NCBI GenBank assembly: GCA_031260545.1
Contig: JAIRJQ010000028.1
Coordinates: 1-31,230, forward strand
DNA from: Methanomassiliicoccaceae archaeon
GTDB taxonomy: Archaea > Thermoplasmatota > Thermoplasmata > Methanomassiliicoccales > Methanomethylophilaceae
Length of the DNA stretch: 31,230 nucleotides
Reading direction: 5' to 3'
The notes under the pieces were generated by a model that was given only the letters and a program-made list of their open reading frames with translations, did no database searches and was not told the origin of the DNA. The translations under genes and the position numbers were made by a program. Shown here one piece after another: positions 14,625 through 21,622 of this stretch. Position 1 is the stretch's first letter. Every line of letters begins with the position of its first letter.

Positions 14625-14967
14625 CTTCACTCTTCTTATAACTCAAATAGTGACCGCAGGTCCTGTATTTGATCTGAACACCTTTTTCAGTAAATTGCTA
14701 AATAAGGCGCCTGACCTTTTTCTCACGATCTTCGGAATGAAATGTCAACGATCTTCGGAACGCTGTTCGGATCGTTATGCATACCGTCGTCCCGACGGTG
14801 CTTATGTCGTACCGATCGGGTGTCTGAAGGATCGATGCTGTGTCGTACCGTTAGCGCACCTCGATAAATTTGCATTGACATAACTGATAGTATCGCCGCG
14901 ATATACATTTCCGTCAAAGCCGTGTTTCAAAACGTAGAAATAGTAATAAAATGTTGGTGCGGGTGCT
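14625..14967 (+). other. Gene-free stretch between two tRNAs, with a compact structured segment (possible small RNA)
   Basis: No credible protein gene is present. A TATA-like CTAAATAA lies at 14698-14705; about 25 nt later a repeat- and hairpin-rich segment begins. ACGATCTTCGGAA occurs twice (14725-14737, 14748-14760). ACGATC (14748-14753) pairs with GATCGT (14770-14775), enclosing a second short stem GAAC/GTTC. ACCGTCG-TCC-CGACGGT (14783-14799) is a perfect 7-bp hairpin. TGTCGTACCG occurs at 14805-14814 and 14841-14850. The density of pairing suggests a structured RNA of roughly 120-150 nt, but no known family is recognised. The tRNA-Gly TATA element AGTAATAAAATG is at 14942-14953. Confidence 0.3.
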
Positions 14968-15039
14968 GCGGCTGTAGTCTAGTGGTCAGGACGGTGGCTT
15001 CCCAAGCCTCTGACCCGGGTTCGAATCCCGGCAGCCGCA
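14968..15039 (+). tRNA. tRNA-Gly (anticodon CCC)
   Basis: GCGGCTG pairs with CAGCCGC, with discriminator A at 15039. The anticodon loop TTCCCAA gives CCC. The T arm is a strong CCGGG-TTCGAAT-CCCGG. No CCA is encoded; the next bases are CTTTTCC, unlike the other two tRNAs in the window. The anticodon stem GTGGC/GCCTC contains one T-T mismatch. A TATA-like element lies at 14942-14953. Confidence 0.94.
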
Positions 15040-15107
15040 CTTTTCCGTTCATTATGATTTTCGTAATCGTTTTATCTTTGCGTTGTTTACCCTCCTTTTG
15101 ATTTGAT

Positions 15108-16136
15108 ATGCTGGAGATCGACAGTTCTAAAGGAGAGGGGGGCGGACAGGTGGTGCGTTCTTCGGTGGCGCTTTCCGCGATAACCGGCATTGAGGCCCGT
15201 TTGACAAGAATTCGTGAGAATCGCCCTACCAACGGCCTTTCCAAACAGCACTGTATCGCGGTGAGAGCGGTTGCCGATATGACCGGTTCCGTCGTAACAG
15301 GGAATCACACCGGTTCCAGCGAGCTTTACTTCAAACCCGGGAATATCCAAAAATCTGACATCGAATTGGATATAGGAACGGCGGGAAGCATAAGTCTTGT
15401 TCTGCAGGCTGTGATGCTCGCAGGCCGCAATCATAAAGAAAGGGTGAGGATAGACGTCCGCGGCGGTACGAACGTCATGTGGGCGCCTCCGATCGACTCA
15501 TATCAGCAAATTCTTTTTCCGTTAATGGAGCGCATGGGAATAAACGCGCGGTTAGATATTGTTGACAGAGGTTTCTATCCGGACGGCGGAGGCCGCGTGA
15601 TCGCGGAATTGGAGCCCGTGGATGTTATATCGCCTCTTAATATCACCTCGCTCGGCGAACTCAAAAGAGTGGAGGGCATCCTTTACATACAGCAGCTGAA
15701 GGATAGGATCATGGAGGACATGATAACATCGTGCGAAGATTCCCTGGATGTCAGGTGCCCCGTTCATATCGAGGTGCAGCGCACCGTCGGTAATTCCAAG
15801 GGCGCAGGTCTTTCTTTGGTCGCAGTGTATGACAACGGACGGATGGGCAGCAACGTGCTGACAACAAAGGGCCATCCGGCAAAGCAGGCGGGCGAGGATG
15901 TCGCGAAGGACCTGATGAAGGAGATGAAATCCGGCGCAACGATGGACATTCACACTGCTGATCAGTTATTACCGTACATGGCAATGGCCGACGGCCACAG
16001 CGAGTTCACGGTGTCTAGGATAAGCAGACACCTATTGAGCCAGATGGATACTTTGGAAACATTTCTGGACGTCAGGTTCGGTGTGGAAAGAAAGGGTTCC
16101 GTGTACAATATGACGGTCGCTCCGGGTGGCGCATGA
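15108..16136 (+). CDS. rtcA: RNA 3'-terminal phosphate cyclase
   Basis: It converts RNA 3'-phosphates to 2',3'-cyclic phosphates through an adenylated histidine. The family start is plain: SKGEGGGQVVRSSVALS at residues 7-23, then RENRPTNGLSKQH near 40-52. The nucleotidyl-accepting histidine is H282 in IHTADQLLPYMAMADG. The length of 342 residues is normal. The start is at 15108, about 70 nt after tRNA-Gly; no strong Shine-Dalgarno motif is obvious. Its stop overlaps the start of the riboflavin pathway gene by 4 nt (ATGA), so the two are coupled despite unrelated pathways. Confidence 0.95.
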   Translation: MLEIDSSKGEGGGQVVRSSVALSAITGIEARLTRIRENRPTNGLSKQHCIAVRAVADMTGSVVTGNHTGSSELYFKPGNIQKSDIELDIGTAGSISLVLQAVMLAGRNHKERVRIDVRGGTNVMWAPPIDSYQQILFPLMERMGINARLDIVDRGFYPDGGGRVIAELEPVDVISPLNITSLGELKRVEGILYIQQLKDRIMEDMITSCEDSLDVRCPVHIEVQRTVGNSKGAGLSLVAVYDNGRMGSNVLTTKGHPAKQAGEDVAKDLMKEMKSGATMDIHTADQLLPYMAMADGHSEFTVSRISRHLLSQMDTLETFLDVRFGVERKGSVYNMTVAPGGA

Positions 16137-16756
16137 GGCCATTTGTCCATGTGAACTGCGCAATGTCCGCCGACGGGAAGATCGCCGGCGACGACCGGAA
16201 ACAAGTGAGGATCTCAAGCGACGAGGACCTTGCGAGAGCAAAGGAATTGAGAAAAAAGTATGATGCGATACTTGTCGGCGTAGGCACGGTGATCGCGGAC
16301 GATCCGCACCTTACCGTCAAAGGACGGAGTTATGATGAGAATCCTGTACGTATCGTCATAGACCCGAACGGCAGAACGCCTAAAGGCGCACAGGCTGTCG
16401 ATAAGAGAGCAAAGAGCATCATTCTGACCGATGATCTTTGCACAGAAAAATGGAATGATGTTCATGTGATCAGATGCGGCCGCCCGTTCGATCTGAAGAA
16501 GGCAATGACCGTGCTGTCAGAACTTGGGATCGAGAATATCTTAGTGGAAGGAGGCGGAGAGACGATCGCATCGTTCTTCAGGAACGATCTTGTTGACAGG
16601 TACACGATATTCGTGGGAGAACTTCTGATAGGGGGGCGCAACGCACCGACGCCGGCGGACGGTGACGGATGGATCTGTGAGAACGGTCTTCGGCTGAAGA
16701 TGAAAAATGCGGAAACACTCGGTAACGGCGTTCTTATCACTTACGATGTCAGATGA
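16133..16756 (+). CDS. arfC: 2,5-diamino-6-ribosylamino-4(3H)-pyrimidinone 5'-phosphate reductase (riboflavin/F420 pathway)
   Basis: The archaeal stand-alone homologue of the RibD reductase domain, reducing the ribosyl side chain of the GTP-derived pyrimidine to ribityl with NAD(P)H. Characteristic segments are VHVNCAMSADGKIA at 5-18, DAILVGVGTVIADDPHLT near 44-61, RIVIDPNGRTP, and ILVEGGGETIASFF near 136-149. At 207 residues it has no deaminase domain, as expected in archaea. It is translationally coupled to rtcA through a 4-nt overlap. Its 3' end overlaps the convergent regulator gene by 8 nt. Confidence 0.94.
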   Translation: MRPFVHVNCAMSADGKIAGDDRKQVRISSDEDLARAKELRKKYDAILVGVGTVIADDPHLTVKGRSYDENPVRIVIDPNGRTPKGAQAVDKRAKSIILTDDLCTEKWNDVHVIRCGRPFDLKKAMTVLSELGIENILVEGGGETIASFFRNDLVDRYTIFVGELLIGGRNAPTPADGDGWICENGLRLKMKNAETLGNGVLITYDVR

Positions 16757-17480
16757 CCTGCTCGATCACGAACTTCGAATAGTTGTTGCCTGCTCCGAAC
16801 ACTTCGCTTGACGCTATCTTATAATTCTTTCTTGTGATGTCTTTCAGCACTTTGACAAAGAGCCCCTGGCTGAACATTGACATCGATTCCGCGGCACAAT
16901 GCGTCACATCGTAGCTGTCACGAACGATTATCGTCAACGGCATGAATGTGTATACGCATACTTCGCCCATATCGTGTATCTCATAAAATTCCTGCAGTTC
17001 GCTTATTATGTCCTCGACCTTCGATGAGCTTATGTTCTTCGCCAGCACCTCTCCCAGATTCTTGCCCAGCTGGCGCATTGCGGCGCCGACGCAAAGTCCT
17101 GACATCTCCGCTCCCACGATTATCGCTCTCAACATTGTTTTGAAAAGATTGCATCCTTTTTCGGTGATGTCTTCCAGCGTTTTCCAGTAGATGCCTTTTT
17201 CTTCTTCGTTGACCTTGCGCGAACGGGCCATCAGCCTTGACGAAAGAGAGAACATCTTCCTCCTGCTGTCCGCCGGATCATCCCGGAACATGACTAGACC
17301 TTCGCCGGTCATTTTGTCAAGATGCACGGATAACGTCGATTGTGCTTTTCCGGTTATATTGGATATGTCCGTCAGAGAGAGGTCCGATGACGCCAACTGT
17401 GTCAGTATCTGCCTTCTGACGGGGTTTGATACCTGTACCAGACCGTTGACCGTGGCATAGAGATCAAAGCTTTCGTCCAT
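16749..17480 (-). CDS. Winged-helix regulator with V4R-like sensor domain (MsvR-like)
   Basis: Residues 10-85 form an ArsR-type winged helix: NPVRRQILTQLASSDLSLTD, then ISNITGKAQSTLSVHLDKM as the recognition region and a GLVMFRDDPADSRRKMFSLS wing. From about 115 the protein resembles a V4R domain (GAAMRQLGKNLGE, MGEVCVYTFMPLTIIVRDSYD, a final FGAGNNYSKFVIEQV). The same architecture is known from MsvR, a methanogen redox-responsive regulator. Cysteines in GCNLF, GLCVG, EVCVY and THCAAE could be redox sensors, but the pattern was not matched residue by residue. GAGGGG lies 6 nt before the ATG. A palindrome at 17513-17525 next to a TATA-like element suggests self-regulation. Confidence 0.78.
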   Translation of the reverse strand: MDESFDLYATVNGLVQVSNPVRRQILTQLASSDLSLTDISNITGKAQSTLSVHLDKMTGEGLVMFRDDPADSRRKMFSLSSRLMARSRKVNEEEKGIYWKTLEDITEKGCNLFKTMLRAIIVGAEMSGLCVGAAMRQLGKNLGEVLAKNISSSKVEDIISELQEFYEIHDMGEVCVYTFMPLTIIVRDSYDVTHCAAESMSMFSQGLFVKVLKDITRKNYKIASSEVFGAGNNYSKFVIEQVI

Positions 17481-17504
17481 CAGTAGCCCCTCATGTAATA
17501 CTCA

Positions 17505-17525
17505 GATAAAATAATGACTATCATT
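17505..17525 (-). promoter_or_regulatory. TATA-like element and short palindrome upstream of the MsvR-like gene
   Basis: GATAAAATAAT (17505-17515) reads as a TATA-like ATTATTTTATC on the minus strand and overlaps AATGA-CTA-TCATT (17513-17525), a perfect 5-bp inverted repeat. Such an overlap would let a bound regulator block TBP. The repeat is short, so it may be coincidence. Confidence 0.35.
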
Positions 17526-17562
17526 TTACAAACCGCCCGTACCCTTTCACGGCGATGTGTTT

Positions 17563-17572
17563 TTTTATATAC
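17563..17572 (+). promoter_or_regulatory. TATA box of the mtnA operon
   Basis: TTTTATATAC preceded by a T run is a strong box A. The predicted start near 17598 gives a leader of about 40 nt, with GAGG at 17632-17635 shortly before ATG 17639. Confidence 0.5.
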
Positions 17573-17638
17573 AGGATAAGAAAGAATGTCCGATACTGTA
17601 AATAATAAGGGTGTCTATACTGACGCGGAGAGAGGACA

Positions 17639-18634
17639 ATGAAGGTCGGTCTGGGAGGCAACAGCAAGGATATGAGGGCCATATGGCTCATTAACGGAGA
17701 GGTCAGGATGATAGACCAGCGCAGACTTCCCACTGATCTTTCCATTGTCGCTTTCAGCGATGTCAGGGATGTTGCAGCGGCAATAAGGAACATGACCATT
17801 CGCGGTGCACCGTCCATCGGTGCCGCGGCCGCGTACGGTATGTGCCTGGCGGCGCTGAAGGGTGCTAACTTAAAAGAGGCCGCCGAAACTCTCAAATCCG
17901 CAAGGCCGACGGCGAATGACCTTTTTTATGCTACGGACCACATGCTTCAGCAGATAAAAGATAAAAAAGATCCGGTCGAGGCGGCTGAATCGTATGTGCA
18001 GATGATCGTCGACCACTGCACGCGGATAGGCGAGTATGGTGCCGAATTGATAAATGACGGCGACCGCGTGATGACCCATTGCAACGCGGGTGCGCTTGCT
18101 ACCGTTGACGTCGGTACTGCGCTTGCCCCCATAAGGAAGGCTCGCGATCAGGGAAAGAAAATATTTGTATTCGTTTCCGAAACAAGGCCGAGATTCCAGG
18201 GGATGCAGCTGACAGCATGGGAACTTCTGCAGGAAGGCATCCCTCATTCGATAATCGCCGACGGCGCTTCCGGCCATTTTATGAAATCAGGGGTGAACAT
18301 TGTGATCGTCGGTGCGGACAGGATAACCGCGAACGGGGATTTTGCCAACAAGATTGGAACGTATGAGAAAGCTGTTCTCGCAAAGGAACTGAACATACCG
18401 TTCTATGTCGCCGCACCGGTATCCACGTTCGATCTCGATACGGAAAGCGGAGACAAGATCGTGATCGAAGAAAGGTCTCCGGAGGAAATAACAAAGATCG
18501 GGCCGATGAATATAGCTCCTGTCGGATCTTCTGCGGTGAACCCGGCGTTCGATGTTACGCCTGCACGGTACGTCACAGGATTCATAACAGAACGCGGTAT
18601 ACTCAAACCGATGGAGATAGGACGGATGAGGTGA
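17639..18634 (+). CDS. mtnA: S-methyl-5-thioribose-1-phosphate isomerase
   Basis: It isomerises methylthioribose-1-phosphate (and in archaea probably 5-deoxyribose-1-phosphate) to the ketose. The eIF2B-like fold is clear: NMTIRGAPSIGAAAAYG near 51-67, the catalytic cysteine C148 in THCNAGALAT, and the catalytic aspartate D227 in VIVGADRIT. The C-terminal segment NPAFDVTPARYVTGFITERG is a family hallmark. The 331 residues include a short N-terminal extension; ATG at 17672 (MRAIWLINGEV) would match the usual family start, so the exact start is uncertain. An aldolase gene begins 6 nt downstream, supporting a salvage pathway. Confidence 0.93.
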   Translation: MKVGLGGNSKDMRAIWLINGEVRMIDQRRLPTDLSIVAFSDVRDVAAAIRNMTIRGAPSIGAAAAYGMCLAALKGANLKEAAETLKSARPTANDLFYATDHMLQQIKDKKDPVEAAESYVQMIVDHCTRIGEYGAELINDGDRVMTHCNAGALATVDVGTALAPIRKARDQGKKIFVFVSETRPRFQGMQLTAWELLQEGIPHSIIADGASGHFMKSGVNIVIVGADRITANGDFANKIGTYEKAVLAKELNIPFYVAAPVSTFDLDTESGDKIVIEERSPEEITKIGPMNIAPVGSSAVNPAFDVTPARYVTGFITERGILKPMEIGRMR

Positions 18635-18640
18635 CGCGTT

Positions 18641-19243
18641 TTGGACGAGGCGACGGCAAGAAGTGTGCTCTGTGATGCGTGTTCAGCATTATACGGAAAG
18701 GATCTTCTTGTATCGGCCGGAGGGAACGTGAGCATACGTTTTGATAACGGCATCTTGATAACTCCGTCTGGAAGGAACAAAGGTTCGCTCTTGCCCGATG
18801 ACATGGTGAAGATCACAATGGAAGGAAAGGTCTCCGGAAAAGGGAAACCGTCGATCGAATACAAATTCCATCTGGCACTGTATGAACGCAGGAGCGAGAT
18901 AAATGCGGTCGTGCATTGCCATCCGATATACTGTACGGCGCTGGCGGTCAGGGGCGAGAGGTTGCGCAGCGATCTCACGCCGGAAGGCGTGATACTCTTG
19001 GGCGACGTGCCGAACATACCGTACCGTACTCCCGGGTCCGATGAATTGGTGGAAGAGGTGTCGAAGATATACAGATCATCGGCGGCGATCATGGAGAGTC
19101 ATGGTGCCGTCACACAGGGAAGAACGATGGAAGAGGCATGCAACCGCATGGAAGAACTGGAATTCCAGGCACATCTGCAGCTTATTGTCGGCAACGCAGT
19201 AGGGCTTCCCAGAGAGGAAGTGTACAGACTCAGGAAAAAGTGA
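18641..19243 (+). CDS. Class II aldolase/adducin-family sugar-phosphate aldolase
   Basis: A 200-residue zinc enzyme of the fuculose-phosphate aldolase / MtnB group. Visible motifs are SAGGNVSIR at 25-33, the catalytic glutamate region PSIEYKFH, zinc ligands in VVHCHPIYC, and the later histidine in MESHGAVTQG. Its position immediately after mtnA suggests that it cleaves 5-methylthioribulose- or 5-deoxyribulose-1-phosphate to DHAP and an aldehyde, as known for the M. jannaschii route; MtnB-type dehydratase or L-fuculose-phosphate activity cannot be excluded. The start is TTG at 18641, with AGGTGA at 18628-18633 seven nt before it; the motif overlaps the mtnA stop. Confidence 0.88.
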   Translation: MDEATARSVLCDACSALYGKDLLVSAGGNVSIRFDNGILITPSGRNKGSLLPDDMVKITMEGKVSGKGKPSIEYKFHLALYERRSEINAVVHCHPIYCTALAVRGERLRSDLTPEGVILLGDVPNIPYRTPGSDELVEEVSKIYRSSAAIMESHGAVTQGRTMEEACNRMEELEFQAHLQLIVGNAVGLPREEVYRLRKK

Positions 19244-19247
19244 TCCC

Positions 19248-20336
19248 GTGATACTTGTTACAAAATGGTTCGGAGTTTTTTTATGCGACGATTCCCGCGT
19301 CGTTGACAAACGCCTTATGCCGAAGGACCCGGAACAGATAGCGGAAAAGCTCGCGCTGATGCAAAGAGGTTCATTACTTCCCGAAGAGGCGGAACTTGCA
19401 AAGGACAGAAAAAAATTGCAGGTGTCGGAACGCAGGCAGTCCGAGCTTGGTAAACCGGCATTGTTCGATTCATCGTTCATCAAAGCGGAAACATACGGTT
19501 TTGATGCGGCGCTGATGCACAACGCAATGGTGATGCTCGGAAAGTTAAGGACATCCGAACCGATACCGAGGGACAAGAATCTTGTTCAGGCGATAAGGCA
19601 TCTTGACGATCTCATCGAGTCATGCAATTTAATGAACGAAAGACTGCATGAATGGTACGGGCTGCATTTTCCAGAACTCGGGGATCATGCGAAAGATGAG
19701 AGATATTGCGGACTTATCGCGAAGCACGGATGCCGTGACGGAATAATCAAAGAATTGGAACTGGACATTGAATCCATCGGTTCCGATATGGACGATGAGG
19801 ATATGACGGTGATCAAAGAACTTGCCGATACGCTTCTCATGATATACAACAGCCGCGAAAGAACGGAATCGTACATCTCGGAGCTTGCGGACGAAGTTGC
19901 GCCGAACATGTGCGCCCTCATCGGCAGTTCGTTATCCGCGCGTCTGATATCATCGGCCGGCGGCCTTGACCGATTGGCCTCGCTGCCGTCATCCACATTA
20001 CAGCTGCTTGGCGCAGAGAAGGCAATGTTCCGGCACCTCCGTTCCGGAAAGAAGCCTCCGAAGCACGGTATGATCTTCCAGCACCCCGATATTCATCGGG
20101 CACCGTACTGGCAGCGCGGAAAGATCTCCAGAGTACTGGCAGGGAAAGCGCTGATAGCGGCGAAAGTTGACCGCTACAAAGGAGAATTCATCGGCGACGT
20201 TCTGTTAAAAGAGTTCGATGGGAAGGTCGCGGACATAAAGGCAAGATACCCGGAACCTCCGAAACGCAAAGAGACGAAAAAGAATAAAGAGGCGCAGAAG
20301 GGTAAAGATGCAAAGAAGGGCAAACGTAACAGATGA
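19248..20336 (+). CDS. nop5: Nop5 (Nop56/58-like) C/D box snoRNP scaffold
   Basis: It bridges L7Ae bound to guide RNA with fibrillarin. The N-terminal domain (1-110) is divergent as usual; a coiled-coil follows (about 140-215), and the Nop domain is unmistakable: EVAPNMCALIGSSLSARLIS, LPSSTLQLLGAEKAMFRHL and KKPPKHGMIFQHPDIHRAPY near 260-285. The C-terminus is a Lys-rich tail typical of the family. The start is GTG at 19248, 4 nt after the aldolase stop, giving MILVTKWFGVF; the Shine-Dalgarno is weak. It is in the mtnA operon rather than beside fibrillarin (8738-9394). Confidence 0.94.
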   Translation: MILVTKWFGVFLCDDSRVVDKRLMPKDPEQIAEKLALMQRGSLLPEEAELAKDRKKLQVSERRQSELGKPALFDSSFIKAETYGFDAALMHNAMVMLGKLRTSEPIPRDKNLVQAIRHLDDLIESCNLMNERLHEWYGLHFPELGDHAKDERYCGLIAKHGCRDGIIKELELDIESIGSDMDDEDMTVIKELADTLLMIYNSRERTESYISELADEVAPNMCALIGSSLSARLISSAGGLDRLASLPSSTLQLLGAEKAMFRHLRSGKKPPKHGMIFQHPDIHRAPYWQRGKISRVLAGKALIAAKVDRYKGEFIGDVLLKEFDGKVADIKARYPEPPKRKETKKNKEAQKGKDAKKGKRNR

Positions 20337-20350
20337 TATTTGAACGAATA

Positions 20351-20360
20351 ATTATATAAT
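20351..20360 (+). promoter_or_regulatory. TATA box of the aIF5A-agmatinase operon
   Basis: ATTATATAAT is about 30 nt before GGGGAG (20374-20379), the ribosome binding site of the ATG at 20389; the leader would be very short. Confidence 0.55.
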
Positions 20361-20388
20361 CTTAGTATAGATTGGGGAGTTGATTACA

Positions 20389-20766
20389 ATGTGGGAGCAA
20401 AAAGAAGTAAGGGAGTTGAAGATCGGCAGGTACCTCAACATCGACGGGGAGCCGTGCAAGATCATATCAATGACCACATCGAAACCGGGTAAGCACGGGT
20501 CTGCGAAAGCAAGCATCGAAGCAACGAGCATATTCACCGGCGCAAAGAGAACGATCATCTCTCCGGTAAGCTCTAAAGTTCAGGTTCCAATGATCGATAA
20601 AAGAAAAGGACAGATATTATCGATACGCGGCGAAGAGATACAGCTGATGGACCTCGAGACGTTCGAGACGTTCAGCATGGCCATTAACGAGGACCATGAA
20701 AGTGATCTCGTTGAGGGCGGCGAAGTGATGTATCTTGTCGCCATGGGAAGACAGAGACTGATGTGA
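20389..20766 (+). CDS. eif5A: Translation factor aIF5A
   Basis: The archaeal IF5A/EF-P homologue that relieves ribosome stalling. The hypusination loop is TSKPGKHGSAK, with K35 as the modified lysine. The N-terminal SH3-like part (KIGRYLNIDGEPCKIISM) and C-terminal OB fold (GEEIQLMDLETFETFSMAI) are complete in 125 residues. ATG 20389 is chosen because GGGGAG lies 9 nt upstream; a TTG at 20380 would overlap that motif. The agmatinase gene starts one nt after its stop, which fits because hypusine is derived from polyamine. Confidence 0.96.
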   Translation: MWEQKEVRELKIGRYLNIDGEPCKIISMTTSKPGKHGSAKASIEATSIFTGAKRTIISPVSSKVQVPMIDKRKGQILSIRGEEIQLMDLETFETFSMAINEDHESDLVEGGEVMYLVAMGRQRLM

Positions 20767-20767
20767 G

Positions 20768-21622
20768 ATGCCTTACGGTGTCACATTCGCCGATGCGGAC
20801 TCAGCGTTCTCCGATGCTGATGTGATCATTTACGGCATTCCGTACGACCGCACGACGACATTCAGATCAGGATCGAGAGAGGCTCCCGCCGCGGTAAGAC
20901 GCGCATCGTACAATTTTGAGGTCAAACACTTTGAGCACGGCAAACTGCCGGATGTCATGATGCATGATTTTGGTGACATCGATGATCACATACATCCTGA
21001 AGATATGATGGAAGAGATCGCGTTCTCAATGGCGCCTGCGATAAACGGTAAAAAATTTACCGTAGCCATAGGCGGAGAGCATTCTGTGACCTCCCCTATC
21101 GTGAACCTTTATGACGATGTATCTGTGATATCCGTTGATGCGCACCTTGACTCCAGGGACGAGTTCATGGGATCGCCGTACAGCCATGCATGTGTGATGA
21201 GACGGTGCTCTGAACATGTAGGCATCGATAACGTGTTCGTCATCGGTGTGAGATCGATAAGCGAAGAGGACTTGGACAGGGATGATGTCATCCCTCATAT
21301 CACGTCATACGAGATCGTGGAAAAGGGAATGAGCTCCGCGATAAAAAAAGCGCTTGATTCCGTGAAAAATGAGAAAATATACTTAACGATAGACATTGAC
21401 GGTATAGACCCTGCATTCGCTCCCGGGACGGGGACGCAGGAACCTTTCGGTCTGCTTCCGATGCATGTGAAAACGCTTATCAACAGCATCGGTGAAAGAC
21501 TTGCGGGAATGGATGTCGTTGAGATCTCCCCGCCGTATGATCACAGCGGCATCACTTCAGTATTAGGTGCCAGATACATCAAAGAATGCGTTTCTGTGTA
21601 CACTAAGCATCATTTGCGTTAG
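20768..21622 (+). CDS. speB: Agmatinase (ureohydrolase family)
   Basis: It hydrolyses agmatine to putrescine and urea in a dimanganese site. The metal ligands are present: IGGEHS, SVDAHLDSRD, and TIDIDGIDPAFAPGTGTQEP. The final EISPPYDHSGITS is also typical. At 284 residues it has normal length. Its ATG is one nt after the aIF5A stop, so it is coupled to that gene; the product route leads to the polyamine used for hypusination. The closely related arginase or guanidinopropionase activities are less likely in this context. The gene ends with TAG and overlaps the convergent glmM by 20 nt. Confidence 0.93.
   Translation: MPYGVTFADADSAFSDADVIIYGIPYDRTTTFRSGSREAPAAVRRASYNFEVKHFEHGKLPDVMMHDFGDIDDHIHPEDMMEEIAFSMAPAINGKKFTVAIGGEHSVTSPIVNLYDDVSVISVDAHLDSRDEFMGSPYSHACVMRRCSEHVGIDNVFVIGVRSISEEDLDRDDVIPHITSYEIVEKGMSSAIKKALDSVKNEKIYLTIDIDGIDPAFAPGTGTQEPFGLLPMHVKTLINSIGERLAGMDVVEISPPYDHSGITSVLGARYIKECVSVYTKHHLR

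Noticed and set aside
14650..14883. 77-codon open frame between the tRNAs
   Set aside because: It has a composition unlike a stable protein, crosses the hairpins and direct repeats, and has no ribosome binding site.
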